In this document: positions 34,337 through 43,700 of the stretch, piece after piece
Layout: every line of letters starts with the position of its first letter
How positions within the stretch are numbered: position 1 is the first letter of the stretch
Source of the DNA: an uncultured Clostridia bacterium
GTDB taxonomy: Bacteria > Bacillota > Clostridia > UBA1212 > UBA1255
Length of the DNA: 64,000 nt
Assembly (NCBI GenBank): GCA_904420095.1
Contig: CAJFUB010000003.1
Coordinates: 1-64,000 of the forward strand
Direction: 5' to 3'
The notes under the pieces: generated by a model
The model's database searches: none
The model's input: the letters and a program-made list of their open reading frames with translations, nothing else
Told to the model about the DNA's origin: nothing
Translations under genes and position numbers: made by a program

Positions 34337-34573
34337 ATGAAAATGCATGTAATCAGTAAAAGCAACGATGTGCTGGCGGGATTCCGCCTTGCCGGCGTTG
34401 TGGGAACGAACGTACGGAACGAAAAGCAGCTTGAGGACTGCCTCGAATTGCTGCTTGGCGACAGCGATACCGGCATTATATTAATCTCACAGGATGTTTA
34501 TGAAATGGGAAAGGATATCATTGCCCGCAGGATGCGTGACCGCCGGCTTCCGCTGCTTGTCACGATAGAATAG
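34337..34573 (+). CDS. ntpF: V/A-type ATPase subunit F, short
   Basis: A 78-residue protein with the subunit F N-terminal alpha/beta fold: MHVISKSNDVLAGFRLAGV, then DTGIILISQDVYEMGKDII and a final RRLPLLVTIE. Family members usually run about 20 residues further, with a conserved helix after the P-L-V-x-I strand that inserts into the central stalk. That tail is missing and no frameshifted continuation is seen before subunit E. It starts 4 bases after subunit K. Confidence 0.82.
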   Translation: MKMHVISKSNDVLAGFRLAGVVGTNVRNEKQLEDCLELLLGDSDTGIILISQDVYEMGKDIIARRMRDRRLPLLVTIE

Positions 34574-34623
34574 TGTAAACGCATGCCGCTTCCGCAGCGG
34601 CCAGAAGGAGAAAGTGACCTTAT

Positions 34624-35259
34624 ATGAGTTCTATAGATTCGAAACTGAGACGGTTCGAGCATAATGTAATCAATAAAGCAGCACAGGAAAGGGACCGCCT
34701 GCTTGCGGAAATTGACGAGGCCACAAAGAATGCGCTGAAGGAGACAAAGGAATCCTATACAAAGAGCGCGAAAGAGATGTACGCCAAGGGAATGGACGAG
34801 GTACGGAAGGAAGCGCGGATGATTATCTCTGCAGCGAAAAACGACGGACAGTCGAGTGTTGTTGCCAAGCGGGACGAAATCATAGATTCCGTTTTCCGCG
34901 AACTGGAAAACCGGCTCAGAGAATTTGTGCAGAGCAAAGAATATGAAACGTATTTTACTTATAAGCTGAACGAAGCTGCCGATGCGGTCCTGGCGATGAA
35001 GGCGATTCCAAGAAAGGCGGAAATCTGTTTTGCCGTATACGATTACGATCATCGCCTGAAGCTGGCGGAGACGGCCGCACAGCGTCTGATGGGACGCGGT
35101 ATCCGCGTGACGTTTCAGAAAAGCGAAAAGGACTTTGATTTTATCGGAGGATGCGTCATCGGCCTGCCAACCATCGGCAAGGTGATCGATAACTCCATGA
35201 AAAGCGATGTTTTGAAGGAACGAGAACAATTCCTTTCGTGGAGCAATTTATCGTTATGA
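34624..35259 (+). CDS. ntpE: V/A-type ATPase subunit E (peripheral stalk)
   Basis: A 211-residue peripheral-stalk protein: a long N-terminal charged helix (about 8-95, rich in Lys/Glu/Ala), then a globular domain ending in FIGGCVIGLPTIGKVIDNSM, the counterpart of the conserved GG-hydrophobic strand of subunit E. It should pair with the H/G-like coiled coil encoded first in the operon. The ATG at 34624 follows GAAGGAGAAAG. It precedes subunit A by 16 bases. Confidence 0.87.
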   Translation: MSSIDSKLRRFEHNVINKAAQERDRLLAEIDEATKNALKETKESYTKSAKEMYAKGMDEVRKEARMIISAAKNDGQSSVVAKRDEIIDSVFRELENRLREFVQSKEYETYFTYKLNEAADAVLAMKAIPRKAEICFAVYDYDHRLKLAETAAQRLMGRGIRVTFQKSEKDFDFIGGCVIGLPTIGKVIDNSMKSDVLKEREQFLSWSNLSL

Positions 35260-35275
35260 AAGACGGGAGGAAACA

Positions 35276-37075
35276 ATGAAATATATATCGCGTATAAACG
35301 GTTCGGTTGTAAAAGCCAAAGGAAACGACGATTTTTCCGTGCAGGATATGGTATACGTTGGAACGATCCGTCTGGTCGGAGAGGTCATCAGCGTGGACGG
35401 AGACGAAGCAACGGTTCAGGTCTATGAAAGCACCTCCGGCCTGAAGCCCGGTGAACCTGTAGAAACGACGGGAGAGCCGCTTTCCGTGTACCTGGCGCCT
35501 GGCATTATCGGAAATATGTTTGACGGCATACAGCGGCCGCTTGAGAAGCTTTATGAGACAAGCGGAGATTTTATTACGCGCGGACAGCAGATGGAGAACC
35601 TGGATACGCAAAAAAAGTGGCATTTTATCCCCGTGCTGCAGGAGGGCGCGCAGGTCGGTGCGCTGAGTGTTTTCGGAGAAATTCCGGAGACCGGTTCGGT
35701 GCGGCACAAGGCAATGATCCCGCTGCCGCTTTCTGGTGCCGCTTCGGCGGCAGACGGCGTTTTGGAATATATTGCGCCGGAGGGGGAATATACCATAACG
35801 GACTGCATTGCCAAGGTGCGCGCAGAGAATGGAGAACTGCGGGAAATCCGGATGCTCAGCCGCTGGCCGGTGCGGATTCCCCGGCCATACAAGAAACGGA
35901 TCAGTGCCGACGAGCCTCTCATCACGGGCCAGCGTGTAATAGACACGCTCTTCCCTCTGGCCAGAGGCGGAACGGCGGCAATTCCGGGAAGCTTCGGAAC
36001 GGGAAAAACGATGACGCAGCATCAGCTGGCGCAGTGGTGCGATGCAGATATTATTGTTTATATCGGCTGCGGCGAGCGCGGAAACGAAATGACGGAGGTT
36101 CTGGAGGATTTCCCCGGCCTGAAAGATCCGAGAAACGGCCGATCTCTGATGGAACGCACCGTTTTGATTGCAAACACCTCCAATATGCCGGTTGCGGCAA
36201 GAGAGGCGTCGATTTACACAGGGATTACGCTTGCCGAATATTACAGGGATATGGGATATGACGTCGCGATTATGGCGGACTCTACGTCAAGATGGGCGGA
36301 AGCACTGCGTGAGATCTCCGGGCGTCTGGAAGAAATGCCTGCGGAGGAAGGGTTCCCCGCATATCTGCCGTCTCGTCTTTCGGAATTTTACGGCCGGGCG
36401 GGACGAATCGTCAGCTATAACGACGCAAAAGGCAGCGTTTCTATTATCGGTGCCGTATCTCCGCAGGGAGGCGATTTTTCCGAACCGGTCACACAGAATA
36501 CAAAGCGCTTTGTACGCTGCTTCTGGGGGCTGGACAGGGAATTGGCGTACGCCCGGCATTATCCGGCGATCAACTGGCTGACGAGCTACAGCGAATACAT
36601 TGACGACATGACGAAATGGTACAACGAGAAGCTCGGAAGCGACTTTCTGGAAATGCGCGCAAAAATGATTAAGCTTTTGCAGGAGGAAAACGATCTTATG
36701 GAGATCGTAAAGCTGGTCGGGGCCGATCTGATGCCGGAGGATCAGAAGCTGATCCTGGAAATCGGCAGAGTGATTCGGGCCGGCTTTCTCCAGCAAAACG
36801 CATTTCATGAGGTGGATACGTTTGTTCCGCTCGAAAAGCAGTATGCGATGATGTCGTTGATTTTATTTTTATATGAACGGTGTGTGGAGCTGACGCGGAT
36901 GGGCGTCCCCGTATCTGTAATCAAGGACACGAAATTTTTTGACGACTGTATTTCCATGAAATACACCGTCGGAAATAAGGATTTTTCTCAAATCGACCGG
37001 CTTCGCGAGAAGTTTGATAAGGGAATCCGGGAGCTGCAGAGGGCGTATCGCGACATCAAAAAGCCGGAGCAGTAA
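35276..37075 (+). CDS. ntpA: V/A-type ATPase catalytic subunit A
   Basis: A 599-residue catalytic subunit that binds and hydrolyses or makes ATP. The P-loop is PGSFGTGKT at 237-245, the catalytic region GCGERGNEMTEVLEDFP follows, and ADSTSRWAEALREISGRLEE is the arginine/Walker B region typical of A subunits; the bulge domain lies at about 115-190. Length is standard. The next genes should be subunits B and D, but none follows: 137 bases later ileS begins. Unless B and D are elsewhere in the genome the enzyme could not work. Confidence 0.95.
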   Translation: MKYISRINGSVVKAKGNDDFSVQDMVYVGTIRLVGEVISVDGDEATVQVYESTSGLKPGEPVETTGEPLSVYLAPGIIGNMFDGIQRPLEKLYETSGDFITRGQQMENLDTQKKWHFIPVLQEGAQVGALSVFGEIPETGSVRHKAMIPLPLSGAASAADGVLEYIAPEGEYTITDCIAKVRAENGELREIRMLSRWPVRIPRPYKKRISADEPLITGQRVIDTLFPLARGGTAAIPGSFGTGKTMTQHQLAQWCDADIIVYIGCGERGNEMTEVLEDFPGLKDPRNGRSLMERTVLIANTSNMPVAAREASIYTGITLAEYYRDMGYDVAIMADSTSRWAEALREISGRLEEMPAEEGFPAYLPSRLSEFYGRAGRIVSYNDAKGSVSIIGAVSPQGGDFSEPVTQNTKRFVRCFWGLDRELAYARHYPAINWLTSYSEYIDDMTKWYNEKLGSDFLEMRAKMIKLLQEENDLMEIVKLVGADLMPEDQKLILEIGRVIRAGFLQQNAFHEVDTFVPLEKQYAMMSLILFLYERCVELTRMGVPVSVIKDTKFFDDCISMKYTVGNKDFSQIDRLREKFDKGIRELQRAYRDIKKPEQ

Positions 37076-37118
37076 GCCGCCCGTTTTAACGGAAAAATAA
37101 AAACCCATCTTTCAGATA

Positions 37119-37146
37119 TGGACAAACGCGAAAAAAGAAGTATTAT
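37119..37146 (+). promoter_or_regulatory. Possible promoter of ileS
   Basis: TGGACA (37119-37124), 16 bases, TATTAT (37141-37146), 66 bases before the ileS start. The leader is too short for a T-box and no T-box sequence is seen. Confidence 0.5.
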
Positions 37147-37212
37147 AAAAGGGACGCTGCTTGCAGAACAATCCGCTTTGATCCGCTTTGGATCGGCGAA
37201 TGGAGGAAAGAT

Positions 37213-40200
37213 ATGTACGAAAAGGTATCATCAAATTTGAATTTTGTAGAGAGAGAAAAGAAAACGGAAAAGTTTTGGGAAGACCATGACATCTTTCGAA
37301 AAAGTATAGACCTCCGCGCGGGCGGAAAGACGTATACATTTTATGACGGTCCTCCGACGGCAAATGGAAAGCCCCACATCGGACACGTGCTCACGCGTGT
37401 AATCAAGGATATGATCCCACGATATAAAACGATGAAAGGGTATCATGTCCTTCGGAAAGCGGGCTGGGATACGCATGGCCTCCCCGTGGAGCTGGAAGTG
37501 GAAAAGGAACTCGGGCTTGACGGAAAAGATCAAATTGAAGCATACGGACTGGAACCGTTTATAAAAAAATGCAAGGAAAGCGTCTGGAAATATAAGGGAA
37601 TGTGGGAAAAGTTTTCCAATACGGTCGGATTTTGGGCGGATATGGAGAATCCTTATGTTACCTATGATAACAACTTTATAGAATCCGAATGGTGGGCGCT
37701 CAAAAAAATCTGGGAAAAAGGTCTTTTGTATAAAGGCTTTAAAATCGTTCCTTACTGCCCGCGCTGCGGAACGCCTCTGTCGAGCCACGAGGTGGCGCAG
37801 GGCTATAAAGATGTGAAGGACAGATCCGTTACGGTGAAAATGAAAGTCAAGGACGCGGAAAATACGTATTTTCTCGTATGGACGACGACGCCCTGGACGC
37901 TGCCCTCCAACGTGGCGCTTTGCGTCAATCCCGATGTGACTTATGTCAAGGTTCAGACGGAAGCGGCTGCCTATATCCTGGCGGCGGAGCTGGTTGCCTC
38001 GAATATAGAAGGACCGTATGAGATTACCGCATCGTATACGGGCAGCGAGCTGGAAGGGATGGAATACGAGCCGCTGTATTCCTTCAAAGAACCGGAAGGA
38101 AAAGCATATTATGTTACCTGCGACGGTTATGTCACCACGTCGGACGGTACGGGCATCGTACACATTGCGCCTGCGTTCGGTGCGGACGACGCCCAGGTGG
38201 GACGGAAGTACGGGCTGCCATTCTTACAGCTGGTGGACAACAAAGGAAAAATGACGGCGGAAACGCCGTGGGCCGGGATGTTCTGCAAGGATGCCGACAA
38301 GGAAATCATAAAGGATCTGAATGCGAGAGGACTGCTCTACAAGGTGATCCCCTTTGAGCATTCCTATCCCTACTGCTGGCGCTGCGATACCCCGCTGATC
38401 TACTATGCGCGCGATTCGTGGTTTATTAAAATGACGGACGTGCGGGAGCAGCTGATTAAAAATAATGATAAGGTCAACTGGATTCCGGAGTCCATCGGAA
38501 AGGGACGCTTCGGCGACTGGCTGAAAAATGTGCAGGACTGGGGGATCAGCAGAGACCGGTACTGGGGAACGCCCCTGAATATCTGGGAATGCGCCTGCGG
38601 GCACAGGCATGCGGTCGGTTCCATCGCGGAACTGAAATCGATGTCCGACAATTGTCCGGAGGAGATCGAGCTGCATCGGCCGTATATTGACGCGGTAACG
38701 CTTCGCTGCCCGGAATGCGGCGGGACAATGACGCGCGTGAAGGAAGTCATCGATTGCTGGTTCGATTCCGGCGCCATGCCGTTTGCACAGTGGCATTATC
38801 CGTTTGAAAACAAAGAAATTTTCGAGGAAAATTTCCCGGCTGATTTCATCAGCGAAGCGGTTGACCAGACGCGGGGCTGGTTTTATTCCCTTATGGCGAT
38901 TTCTACGCTGATCTTTGACGAGACGCCATATAAAAATGTAATTGTACTCGGTCTCGTCCAGGATGAAAACGGGCAGAAGATGTCCAAATCAAAGGGAAAC
39001 GCTGTAGATCCCTTCGAAGCGCTCGAAACATACGGCGCAGATGCCATTCGCTGGTATTTCTATTCGAACAGCGCGCCGTGGCTTCCGAACAAATTTTACG
39101 CGAAGGCCGTAACGGAGGGCCAGCGGAAGTTTCTCGGCACGCTATGGAATACGTATGCGTTTTATGTGCTTTATGCGAATATCGATGCGTTCGATCCGAC
39201 GAAATACGCTCTGGAGTACGACCGGCTCTCCGTAATGGATAAATGGATCATATCAAGACTGAATACCGTTGTGAAGACGGCGGATTCTTATCTTGAGAAT
39301 TATAAAATTACGGAAACGGCGAAGCTTCTTCAGGATTTTGTTGACGAGCTCAGTAACTGGTATGTCAGGAGAAGCCGCGAACGGTTTTGGGTAAAGGGCA
39401 TGCCGCAGGACAAAATTAACGCGTATATGACGCTTTATACGGTTCTGACGACCTTTGTGAAAATCTGCGCGCCGATGATTCCTTTCATGGCGGACGACAT
39501 TTACCGGAATTTGGTATGCAGCGTAGATCCGACTGCGCCGGAGAGCGTACATCTCTGTGATTTTCCGACGGCGGAGGAAAGCAGGATCGATACCGCGCTG
39601 GAAGAGGAAATGGAGCTGGTGCTGGAAATCGTTGTCTTGGGCCGCGCCGCCCGGAACAATGCAAATCTGAAGAATCGGCAGCCGCTTCGCAGAATGCTTG
39701 TGAAGGCGGACCGGCCGCTCGATGCATTTTATGCTGAAATTGCGGCGGAAGAGCTTAACGTTAAGGAAATTGAATTTACTCAGGATGTCAGCGCGTTTAC
39801 CTCATATTCTTTTAAACCTCAGCTGAAGACGCTTGGGCCGAAATACGGAAAGGACCTCGGAAAGATCCGCGCGCTCCTTTCGGAGCTGGACGGCGCCGCC
39901 GCAATGCGGGAGCTGGAGGAATCCGGAACGCTGGTTTTGGATCTCGGGGAAAAAGAGGCTGTATTGGAGAAGGAGGATCTTCTGATCGATACCGCGCAGA
40001 AAGAAGGCTTCGAGACCGCTGCGGACCGCGGCGTCACGGTCGTGCTGGAAACAACGCTTACGCCGGAGCTGATCGAGGAGGGCTTCGTGCGTGAATTAAT
40101 CAGCAGAATCCAGACGATGCGGAAGGAAGCGGGCTACGAGGTTTTGGATCATATCGTCGTGTATCAGGCCGGCAGTCAGGAAATCAAAAACTATATGATG

Positions 40201-40341
40201 CGGAATGAACCGGAAATCCGGGCTGAGGTGCTTGCAGAATCCGTCTGCTATGGAGAAGAATTCATTCCATCGGACGCATATCGGAAGGATTGGAATATAA
40301 ACGGGTTCGATACGGCGCTTGCCGTCAGAAAAATCGGTTAA
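37213..40341 (+). CDS. ileS: Isoleucyl-tRNA synthetase, type 2
   Basis: A 1042-residue class I synthetase charging tRNA-Ile. The HIGH motif is HIGH at 55-58 within PPTANGKPHIGHVL, KMSKS is at 589-593, and the editing domain (about 190-400) carries WTTTPWTLPSN. Length, the PPTANGKPHIGH context and the C-terminal arrangement fit the eukaryote-like type 2 enzymes, many of which tolerate mupirocin. A Cys-rich CPRCG and CPECG knuckle pair lies in the body. GGAGGAAAG precedes the ATG. The gene follows the V-ATPase operon with a short leader. Confidence 0.95.
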   Translation: MYEKVSSNLNFVEREKKTEKFWEDHDIFRKSIDLRAGGKTYTFYDGPPTANGKPHIGHVLTRVIKDMIPRYKTMKGYHVLRKAGWDTHGLPVELEVEKELGLDGKDQIEAYGLEPFIKKCKESVWKYKGMWEKFSNTVGFWADMENPYVTYDNNFIESEWWALKKIWEKGLLYKGFKIVPYCPRCGTPLSSHEVAQGYKDVKDRSVTVKMKVKDAENTYFLVWTTTPWTLPSNVALCVNPDVTYVKVQTEAAAYILAAELVASNIEGPYEITASYTGSELEGMEYEPLYSFKEPEGKAYYVTCDGYVTTSDGTGIVHIAPAFGADDAQVGRKYGLPFLQLVDNKGKMTAETPWAGMFCKDADKEIIKDLNARGLLYKVIPFEHSYPYCWRCDTPLIYYARDSWFIKMTDVREQLIKNNDKVNWIPESIGKGRFGDWLKNVQDWGISRDRYWGTPLNIWECACGHRHAVGSIAELKSMSDNCPEEIELHRPYIDAVTLRCPECGGTMTRVKEVIDCWFDSGAMPFAQWHYPFENKEIFEENFPADFISEAVDQTRGWFYSLMAISTLIFDETPYKNVIVLGLVQDENGQKMSKSKGNAVDPFEALETYGADAIRWYFYSNSAPWLPNKFYAKAVTEGQRKFLGTLWNTYAFYVLYANIDAFDPTKYALEYDRLSVMDKWIISRLNTVVKTADSYLENYKITETAKLLQDFVDELSNWYVRRSRERFWVKGMPQDKINAYMTLYTVLTTFVKICAPMIPFMADDIYRNLVCSVDPTAPESVHLCDFPTAEESRIDTALEEEMELVLEIVVLGRAARNNANLKNRQPLRRMLVKADRPLDAFYAEIAAEELNVKEIEFTQDVSAFTSYSFKPQLKTLGPKYGKDLGKIRALLSELDGAAAMRELEESGTLVLDLGEKEAVLEKEDLLIDTAQKEGFETAADRGVTVVLETTLTPELIEEGFVRELISRIQTMRKEAGYEVLDHIVVYQAGSQEIKNYMMRNEPEIRAEVLAESVCYGEEFIPSDAYRKDWNINGFDTALAVRKIG

Positions 40342-40399
40342 AGGTCTGTAAAAAACGCGGTTCGTCAAAAAAAGGCACGCTCCGATAAGGATGTATTGG

Positions 40400-40426
40400 G
40401 ATAAAATCTGACCGGCTGATTTTATC
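40400..40426. other. Nine-base-pair hairpin downstream of ileS
   Basis: GATAAAATC (40400-40408) pairs with GATTTTATC (40418-40426) around a 9-base loop. There is no T-run; this may be an mRNA 3'-end structure. Confidence 0.35.
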
Positions 40427-40497
40427 TCAAACGTTCTCCGTTTTACCAATAAATCGCGGTGAACAGAGTGCATCCATAATCGAGAAGGGACTTTTTC

Positions 40498-41535
40498 ATG
40501 TTTACAGTCACAAAAGAAGATATTTCACGGATACTAAATGATTTTGGTATTTTTTCGGATGTCATAACTTTTTCAGAGTTACAAAGATATGATTATGAGA
40601 TAAATAATCCGTCGTCAAAAGAAGTCCGCCTCATTATTAAGGTGGACCTTAACAACGGACAATCTGTTGTTGTTCGGTTCAAAAATGAATCGGATGCCAC
40701 CCTGAAAGTCATCAACGAGCAGAGCCGATTTGCTAAGTTCCTGGCGGATAACGGCATTAAAACGCCCGCGCTCTTTATGACAAATTATGAATACGCCCGA
40801 TGGTATACCATAAACAGATACGATGTGATCGTGACCGTAGAAGAGTTTGTACCCGGAGAAATCCGTTTGGTCAGTGAGAAAATTGCCGAAAAAACCGGTA
40901 AACTGTTGGCACAGATGCACAACATTGCAGAAGCCGGCACGTTCCATGTTCAGAACGGGGTATTGTTTGATCCTCTGAGCGAAAACGATCTTTTTAGCTT
41001 TCAAAGTTTTCAAGAGCAAAAAGATTTTTTGCAATCTGTGGATGACCCGCTTTATAAAGATATCGTGGAGGAATATGACAGCCTTTTTCAAAAGATTTGT
41101 GTCTTTAAAAATGAACCGAGATATGCTGTTCAGGGAGATATCAGCAACTGTAATTTGTATCAAACCGCTGATGGAGAGGTCGGCGTATTTGATTTCAATC
41201 GATGCGGCGATAATGTTCTCTACTACGATGCAATTATGCAGGCGATTTTTGTAGCCAGACTTATGGATTATCCAAAAGAAATCGACGGAAATCAGGAAGA
41301 CGTAATTCTTCCCGCATTTTTACGTGGGTATCATCGGGAACGGCCCTTTACGGACAAGCAAAAAGATGTTTTTCCATATCTGTACGCCATGATTTGCGCT
41401 TTTTGGCGCGGCAGCATTCAATTTGACGAAGACAGTCTTTGTCATGCCATTGAGGCAGGAGATACGGAGTCCGTGCATAAATGGATGAAAGAAATCCACA
41501 GACGTACAGTATTCCGCCCGGAAATGACTTTTTAA
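40498..41535 (+). CDS. Aminoglycoside phosphotransferase/choline kinase-like protein
   Basis: A 345-residue protein with the APH/choline-kinase fold. The N-lobe spans about 1-105 with an EEFVPGE hinge near 115-125. The catalytic loop QGDISNCNLY has Asp214 and Asn219 in place of the usual HGDLHxxN, and the metal motif is DFN at 232-234 instead of DFD. The replaced His and Asp make the substrate and activity uncertain. No antibiotic-resistance context is apparent. The gene is alone, with AAGGGAC upstream of the ATG. Confidence 0.75.
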   Translation: MFTVTKEDISRILNDFGIFSDVITFSELQRYDYEINNPSSKEVRLIIKVDLNNGQSVVVRFKNESDATLKVINEQSRFAKFLADNGIKTPALFMTNYEYARWYTINRYDVIVTVEEFVPGEIRLVSEKIAEKTGKLLAQMHNIAEAGTFHVQNGVLFDPLSENDLFSFQSFQEQKDFLQSVDDPLYKDIVEEYDSLFQKICVFKNEPRYAVQGDISNCNLYQTADGEVGVFDFNRCGDNVLYYDAIMQAIFVARLMDYPKEIDGNQEDVILPAFLRGYHRERPFTDKQKDVFPYLYAMICAFWRGSIQFDEDSLCHAIEAGDTESVHKWMKEIHRRTVFRPEMTF

Positions 41536-41703
41536 TCCTTCTGCATAGCGGCGGTGCTTTCCGGTATGTCTTTTACAGTAACAAGCAGGGAAAACGTGCG
41601 GACAGTTTCCAAAGATAATGAAAAACTTTCTTATCAGACGTTTCCCAAAAGGCGGACCGTGTTTTTTGAAAATAAGACAGCCGGGATTTTCTGCGGTCCG
41701 AAA

Positions 41704-41731
41704 CAGGAGACGGTAATTATACCGTCTCCTG
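41704..41731. terminator. Perfect 12-bp hairpin spanning the end of the ECF gene
   Basis: CAGGAGACGGTA (41704-41715) pairs with TACCGTCTCCTG (41720-41731) around ATTA. The ECF S-component stop codon lies in the loop. T-runs are weak on both strands, so termination is only probable. Confidence 0.5.
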
Positions 41732-42301
41732 TGCGGATGCGGATGGCGCCCGTTTTGCGGAACGTCCGGCAGGCAGACCGTTTGCCCTTTGCAGCGCAAT
41801 TACGATAAGCGGTACCAGAACGATCTGGCAGATGATCCCGGGAATCGCGTCAAGAAATGCGCCGCTGAGAAACAGCTGGAACGAAAACGTCGTGTTTGTA
41901 AGTCCCATCAGGGCAAATCGCGCAGCGCCCCAAACAATGCGTCCGATCAGCATGGAAAGAATCAGATTGACGTAAATGTATCCGGCTTTTTTGGGAAAAA
42001 CTTTATAAAACAGCCCCGTCATAAGCCCATATGCCGCCAATTCAAAAGCCATGAAGAGGCAGTTCGGAAACGGCGGCATTGTAAATAGCAGAAAACGAAG
42101 GGGAGCAGCGACGGCTCCTACGGCGAGCCCATACTGCCACCCGCAGAGAAATCCGCAAAGAAGCACGGGCAGATGCATGGGAGAAAGCTTACTCCCGATT
42201 TCCGGAATTTGGCCGGTAAGAAACGGCAAAACAAGACAGAGAGATAAGCACACCGCAGCGTAAACTAATTTTAAAGTACCTGTAAGATATTTCTGCTTCA
42301 T
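41717..42301 (-). CDS. ECF transporter S component, substrate unknown
   Basis: A 194-residue membrane protein with about six helices, matching the substrate-binding S component of energy-coupling-factor vitamin/cofactor importers. Family landmarks are the first loop LSPMHLPVLLCGFLCGWQYG and the following FLLFTMPPFPN, with a helix-terminal FELAAYGLMTGL. A Lys/Arg/Ala-rich tail follows the last helix. The shared EcfT/EcfA modules are not in the window. The ATG at 42301 lies 8 bases after AGGAG. The promoter overlaps the end region of the upstream lipoprotein gene. The vitamin transported cannot be inferred; no riboswitch is recognised in the leader. Confidence 0.8.
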   Translation of the reverse strand: MKQKYLTGTLKLVYAAVCLSLCLVLPFLTGQIPEIGSKLSPMHLPVLLCGFLCGWQYGLAVGAVAAPLRFLLFTMPPFPNCLFMAFELAAYGLMTGLFYKVFPKKAGYIYVNLILSMLIGRIVWGAARFALMGLTNTTFSFQLFLSGAFLDAIPGIICQIVLVPLIVIALQRANGLPAGRSAKRAPSASAQETV

Positions 42302-42341
42302 CATCAACACTCCTGTTAAATTAATAAAATGATATCAGATC

Positions 42342-42380
42342 AATACCTTCAGGTATTTTTTGATCCGCTTCTGCGGATCA
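42342..42380. other. Two adjacent hairpins in the ECF gene leader
   Basis: AATACCT/AGGTATT (42342-42348/42351-42357) and TGATCCGC/GCGGATCA (42361-42368/42373-42380) lie between the promoter and the start codon on the minus strand. They may form a small regulatory leader. They do not match a riboswitch class I know. Confidence 0.4.
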
Positions 42381-42390
42381 CATTATATAA

Positions 42391-42419
42391 ATTTTATATA
42401 AAACGGGATACGCTGTCAA
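42391..42419 (-). promoter_or_regulatory. Promoter of the ECF S-component gene
   Basis: On the minus strand: TTGACA (42419-42414), 17 bases, TAAAAT (42396-42391), 90 bases before the ATG. Confidence 0.8.
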
Positions 42420-42422
42420 GCT

Positions 42423-43565
42423 TCAATTGAAATACTGATCGAGCGATCGGAACTCATATCCCTGCGCATGGGCATAGTCGATAATTTCGCCGAGCGCATC
42501 CGCATTATCCTTGGAAATGGCGTGCAGCAGCAGGACTTCCCCCGGATGCAGGCTTTTTGTCACTTTGTCGAAAGCGTACTGCTTGCCGTGGATCACTTCA
42601 CTGTAATCGTCATATGCGAAGGACCAGAAGATACTGTGATATCCGAGGGAGGTTACCAGATCCATAGAGGCATCGCTGTACGCGCCCATGGGATATCGGA
42701 AATACCGGGTGGAGTAACCAAAATGAATGCGCAGATAATTTTCCACGCGCTGGAGCTCGGCCGCCATCCGCTCGCGTGATATTGCTGAAAAATCCGGATG
42801 CTTTGCGGAATGGTTTCCCACGATATGACCTTCGGCGATTATCCGTGCCGTTAGCTCGGGCGCTTCTTTTAAATAATCAAGCGTCACAAAAAAAGCGGCA
42901 GATACGTTCTTTTCTTTTAAAACGTCCAGAATCCTTGCTGTTTGTCCGTTTTCGTAGCCGCAGTCAAAGGTGAGGTAAATGATTTTCTCTTCGGTTTTTG
43001 TATCCACAGTCAGCGCGCTCCAGCCCATTTCCTCATAATGCTGCTGGAATCGGATCGGCTGCGCCGGGGTGTCCTTCCCAAACCAGTGGCTGACGCGCTG
43101 TGTAGAAAGACTGCGCTTGTTATTGGGATCGCTGATCGTAAATCCGACCTGCTTGAGCGGCTTTCTGCCGTTGAAGGTTTCCGCATAGGTTGGTTCCTCA
43201 AAATCAACGGGAAGCGTAATTTGCTCTCCCGAAATAGGACTTTGCGTAGGGGGCGCCTCGGTGGGCGGCACGGGCGTCGGTGTCGGGGTAGGAGTAGGAG
43301 TCTGCGTTGGAACGGGAGTCGCCTCCGAAGTTTGCGTGGAAGCCGAAACGGTTGACTCCGTAATTGGAGAGGCGGAACGATCAGCAGAAGCCGCGGTTGA
43401 ATTTCCCGGCATCGCGTTCCCGGCTGGCGTGTGATAAAAAACGACTCCGGAACCACTGCTTTTCTGTTCCTTTCCGCAGCCTGCGGCCAAAAAAAGGCAC
43501 AGACCGCCCGCCGCAAGCGTCAAAGCGGCAGACGTAAGGAAAAATTTGGATTTTTTCTGCTTCAT
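42423..43565 (-). CDS. PdaA-like polysaccharide deacetylase lipoprotein
   Basis: A 380-residue exported lipoprotein. The lipobox LAAGC gives lipidated Cys30, and a Thr/Pro-rich stalk occupies about 60-112. The NodB domain spans about 160-378. Motif 1 is TFDCGYENG (199-207, Asp201 retained, second Asp replaced by Cys). Motif 2 is HSAKH (252-256). Arg290 lies in RYPMG and the catalytic-side His348 in LLLHAIS. The TFD-x-GYENG form is typical of PdaA, the muramic-acid deacetylase needed for spore-cortex delta-lactam, so a role in sporulation or envelope peptidoglycan is likely. The start at 43565 has GGAG upstream; the longer in-frame start at 43592 lacks one. Confidence 0.85.
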   Translation of the reverse strand: MKQKKSKFFLTSAALTLAAGGLCLFLAAGCGKEQKSSGSGVVFYHTPAGNAMPGNSTAASADRSASPITESTVSASTQTSEATPVPTQTPTPTPTPTPVPPTEAPPTQSPISGEQITLPVDFEEPTYAETFNGRKPLKQVGFTISDPNNKRSLSTQRVSHWFGKDTPAQPIRFQQHYEEMGWSALTVDTKTEEKIIYLTFDCGYENGQTARILDVLKEKNVSAAFFVTLDYLKEAPELTARIIAEGHIVGNHSAKHPDFSAISRERMAAELQRVENYLRIHFGYSTRYFRYPMGAYSDASMDLVTSLGYHSIFWSFAYDDYSEVIHGKQYAFDKVTKSLHPGEVLLLHAISKDNADALGEIIDYAHAQGYEFRSLDQYFN

Positions 43566-43700
43566 GAAAGCATTCTCCTTTTTCTTTTGCATCGTTTTTG
43601 CGAAACAGCTTTATTCTAGCATATTCTTGGAAGGGAAGCAAATCAATGTTTTGTTAAATCGGCATCCGGAGAATGAATCCCTCTTTCCGGAAAATAAAAG

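Noticed and set aside
37076-37212. T-box leader before ileS
   Set aside because: Only 137 bases are available and no T-box consensus or specifier-type structure is visible.
42301-42420. Riboswitch upstream of the ECF S component
   Set aside because: Two hairpins are present but none of the TPP, FMN, THF, cobalamin or preQ1 consensus cores could be recognised.
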